Below, piece by piece: positions 62,427 to 64,000 of a stretch of 64,000 nucleotides of DNA. The DNA is from Labrys sp. KNU-23 (GTDB taxonomy: Bacteria; Pseudomonadota; Alphaproteobacteria; Rhizobiales; Labraceae). Both the position numbers and the translations under genes were made by a program. The notes under the pieces are model-generated. The model had not been told where the DNA came from. It saw nothing but the letters and a program-made list of their open reading frames with translations, and searched no databases. The stretch lies in NCBI RefSeq assembly GCF_008330945.1, contig NZ_CP043489.1, positions 4,475,501 through 4,539,500 of the forward strand. The letters run 5' to 3'. Within the stretch, counting starts at the first letter, position 1. Every line of letters starts with the position of its first letter.

Positions 62427-64000
62427 GTGACCACCATTTCGAACAAGGCCCAGAATTCAGTGCCTGCCATGCCCTTGCTGCGGCGCCTGTTCTCCGACGA
62501 GGGGAGCAGGCATACGCGCGCCTATGGCGTGGCGATCGCGGCCGGCGCCGTCGAAGCGTCGATGGGTGGGCTGGTGGCGTGGCTGATCGGCCCGGTCATT
62601 GGTGCCATGGCAGAAAAGCAGAACATGGGGCAGATTGCTGGCCTTGCGCTGATAGTCGTCGTGGTCTTCCTGGTTCGCGGTGCGGCTGCCTATATCAAAG
62701 ATACCGTGCTCGCGCGTATCGGCAACAGCATCATCGCCAGCGTGCAGCAGCGGTTGTTCAACCATGTCGTCCAGCAGGACATGGCCTATTTCAGCGCGCG
62801 CCATTCTACCGAGATGGTGGCCTCGAATACTTTCGTGGCCAATTCCTCGCGCATCGCTTCCAATCTTCTGGTCACCTCGATTTCCAACGTCCTGCAGGTT
62901 GGAGCGTTGATCGCCGTGATGATCATGCGCGATCCGCTGCTGGCCCTGTCAGCCATTATCGTGATGCCGCCGGCGGTGCTCGGCATCCGCTACATCACCA
63001 AGCGGATCCGGCACGTGGTGAAGCGGCAATATCAGAGCACCGCGCAGATCACCGGAATCATCCAGGAAACCTCGCAGGGGATCCGGGTGGTCAAGTCCTT
63101 CGGCATGGAAGAAGCGATGCGAGGGCGCATGGCTGGTGGCGTTGCCGAAGCGCAGTCGGCCGCCAACAAGATGGCGGGGCTCGGCAACCGGACCGGCCCG
63201 ATCATGGAGACCATGGCCGGCTTTGCCATCGCGGCCGTGATCGTCTATGGCGGCTGGCGCATCACCGAAGGCCAGCTCACCGTCGGGCAGTTGACTTCTT
63301 TTCTGGCCGCCTTCCTCATCGCGTATGCTCCCTCCAAGGCCCTGGCCCGCGTGAATGTCGACCTGAACGCGGCCGTCACCGGCGTCAGCATGTTCTACGA
63401 CATCATCGACCAGCCGGCGCGCGAGGGGGCGGCCGAGGAAGCCAAGCCCGCTTTCGTCAACAAGGGGGGCCACATCGTCTTCGACCATGTGAATTTCGGC
63501 TACAAGCCTGACGAACCGGTACTGCAGGATCTGTCTTTGATCGCCGAAGTCGGCAAGACCACGGCCCTGGTCGGGCCGTCGGGTGGCGGCAAGTCGACCG
63601 TACTCAACCTGATCCTGCGCTTTTATGAACCGGGCTCCGGAACGATCCGCATCGATGAGCAGAATATCGCATCGGTGTCCGTTGCCAGCCTGCGCAGAGT
63701 CATGGCTTATGTCGGCCAGGACGTCTTCCTGTTCGCCGGTACCATCCGGGAGAACATCGCCTTCGGCCGGCCGGGTGCCTCGCAGGAGGCCATCGAGGCA
63801 GCCGCCAAAGCCGCGCATGCCCATGATTTCATCATGGATTTCGACCGGGAATACGACACCGAGGTCGGTGAGCGCGGCCTGCAGCTCTCCGGCGGCCAGC
63901 GCGCCCGCATCGCGATCGCCCGCGCCATTCTGCGCGACGCCTCGGTCATCCTCCTCGACGAGGCCACCGCTGCGCTCGACTCCCAGTCCGAGCAGGCCGT
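62427..64000 (+). CDS. ABC exporter, MsbA-like, cut by the window end
   Basis: 524 codons are present and the frame stays open at the window end. Start is uncertain: GTG 62427, GTG 62460 or ATG 62469 (MPLLRRLFSDEGSRHTRAYG). The transmembrane half has MsbA-type segments (ARIGNSIIASVQQRLFNHVV, QDMAYFSARHSTEMVA, GIIQETSQGIRVVKSFGMEE). The ATPase has Walker A GPSGGGKST, the Q-loop VGQDVFLFAGTIRENIAFGR, signature LSGGQRARIAIARAI and Walker B VILLDEATAALDSQ. It probably flips a lipid or lipid-linked sugar. About 50-70 residues are missing. Confidence 0.92.
   Translation, partial: MTTISNKAQNSVPAMPLLRRLFSDEGSRHTRAYGVAIAAGAVEASMGGLVAWLIGPVIGAMAEKQNMGQIAGLALIVVVVFLVRGAAAYIKDTVLARIGNSIIASVQQRLFNHVVQQDMAYFSARHSTEMVASNTFVANSSRIASNLLVTSISNVLQVGALIAVMIMRDPLLALSAIIVMPPAVLGIRYITKRIRHVVKRQYQSTAQITGIIQETSQGIRVVKSFGMEEAMRGRMAGGVAEAQSAANKMAGLGNRTGPIMETMAGFAIAAVIVYGGWRITEGQLTVGQLTSFLAAFLIAYAPSKALARVNVDLNAAVTGVSMFYDIIDQPAREGAAEEAKPAFVNKGGHIVFDHVNFGYKPDEPVLQDLSLIAEVGKTTALVGPSGGGKSTVLNLILRFYEPGSGTIRIDEQNIASVSVASLRRVMAYVGQDVFLFAGTIRENIAFGRPGASQEAIEAAAKAAHAHDFIMDFDREYDTEVGERGLQLSGGQRARIAIARAILRDASVILLDEATAALDSQSEQA

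Overview
This window is a GC-rich chromosomal segment of an alphaproteobacterium, most likely of the Hyphomicrobiales (Rhizobiales). The evidence is a ChvE-GguA-GguB sugar uptake locus with ChvE-type binding proteins, an Atm1-type ABC exporter, a class II DAHP synthase, a divergent second-type glutamyl-tRNA synthetase, TamA/TamB, a CGNR regulator and several intergenic palindromic repeats of the kind common in this order. The genus cannot be fixed from the sequence alone. I see no prophage, insertion sequence, CRISPR array, rRNA operon or plasmid functions. There is one tRNA gene, tRNA-Val(CAC).

Layout. 0-7 kb: the end of a polyamine/Fe-type ABC importer (permease end, ATPase) followed 2 bp later by a GH63-like glycosidase, then on the minus strand an ABC exporter and a glycerate 2-kinase. 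7-10.7 kb: a CGNR-type regulator divergent from an EamA transporter over a 34-bp palindrome, a small His-rich exported protein, tRNA-Val, phosphoglycolate phosphatase and a small exported protein. 10.9-17 kb: rpiA, a DUF2059 protein, glutathione reductase, a Sel1-repeat protein and DAHP synthase. 17-22 kb: two tandem Tat-exported metallophosphoesterases, a GMC oxidoreductase and PPK2. 22-24.6 kb: the threonine degradation pair kbl/tdh with a Phd-like antitoxin gene between them. 24.7-30.2 kb: duplicated chvE genes, gguA and gguB, with two promoters, internal stem-loops and a strong terminator. 30.3-37.2 kb: dgkA, nadE, a LysR regulator divergent from an atypical SDR, an FMN/FeS/FAD oxidoreductase and a MipA porin-like protein. 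37.5-46.4 kb: gltX, creA, cysS-GNAT-cimA (overlapping), YceI, LOG and a secreted ClpP-fold protein. 46.6-53 kb: a LysM protein, Atm1 exporter, GT2 glycosyltransferase and an orphan TRAP binding protein. 53.2-59.5 kb: tamA-tamB. 59.6-64 kb: an SDR, tusA-mobB divergent from mobA, and an MsbA-type exporter cut by the window end.

Most genes are housekeeping or transport genes. The best candidates for novelty are modest: a Phd-like gene without a toxin inside the threonine pathway, a threonine dehydrogenase lacking all four structural-zinc cysteines, an SDR without the YxxxK catalytic pair, duplicated ChvE proteins with a sign of gene conversion and a changed pocket residue, a CGNR-variant regulator with an unusually clean operator, and a three-copy intergenic repeat family. 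I found no convincing multi-gene undescribed defence or biosynthetic system.
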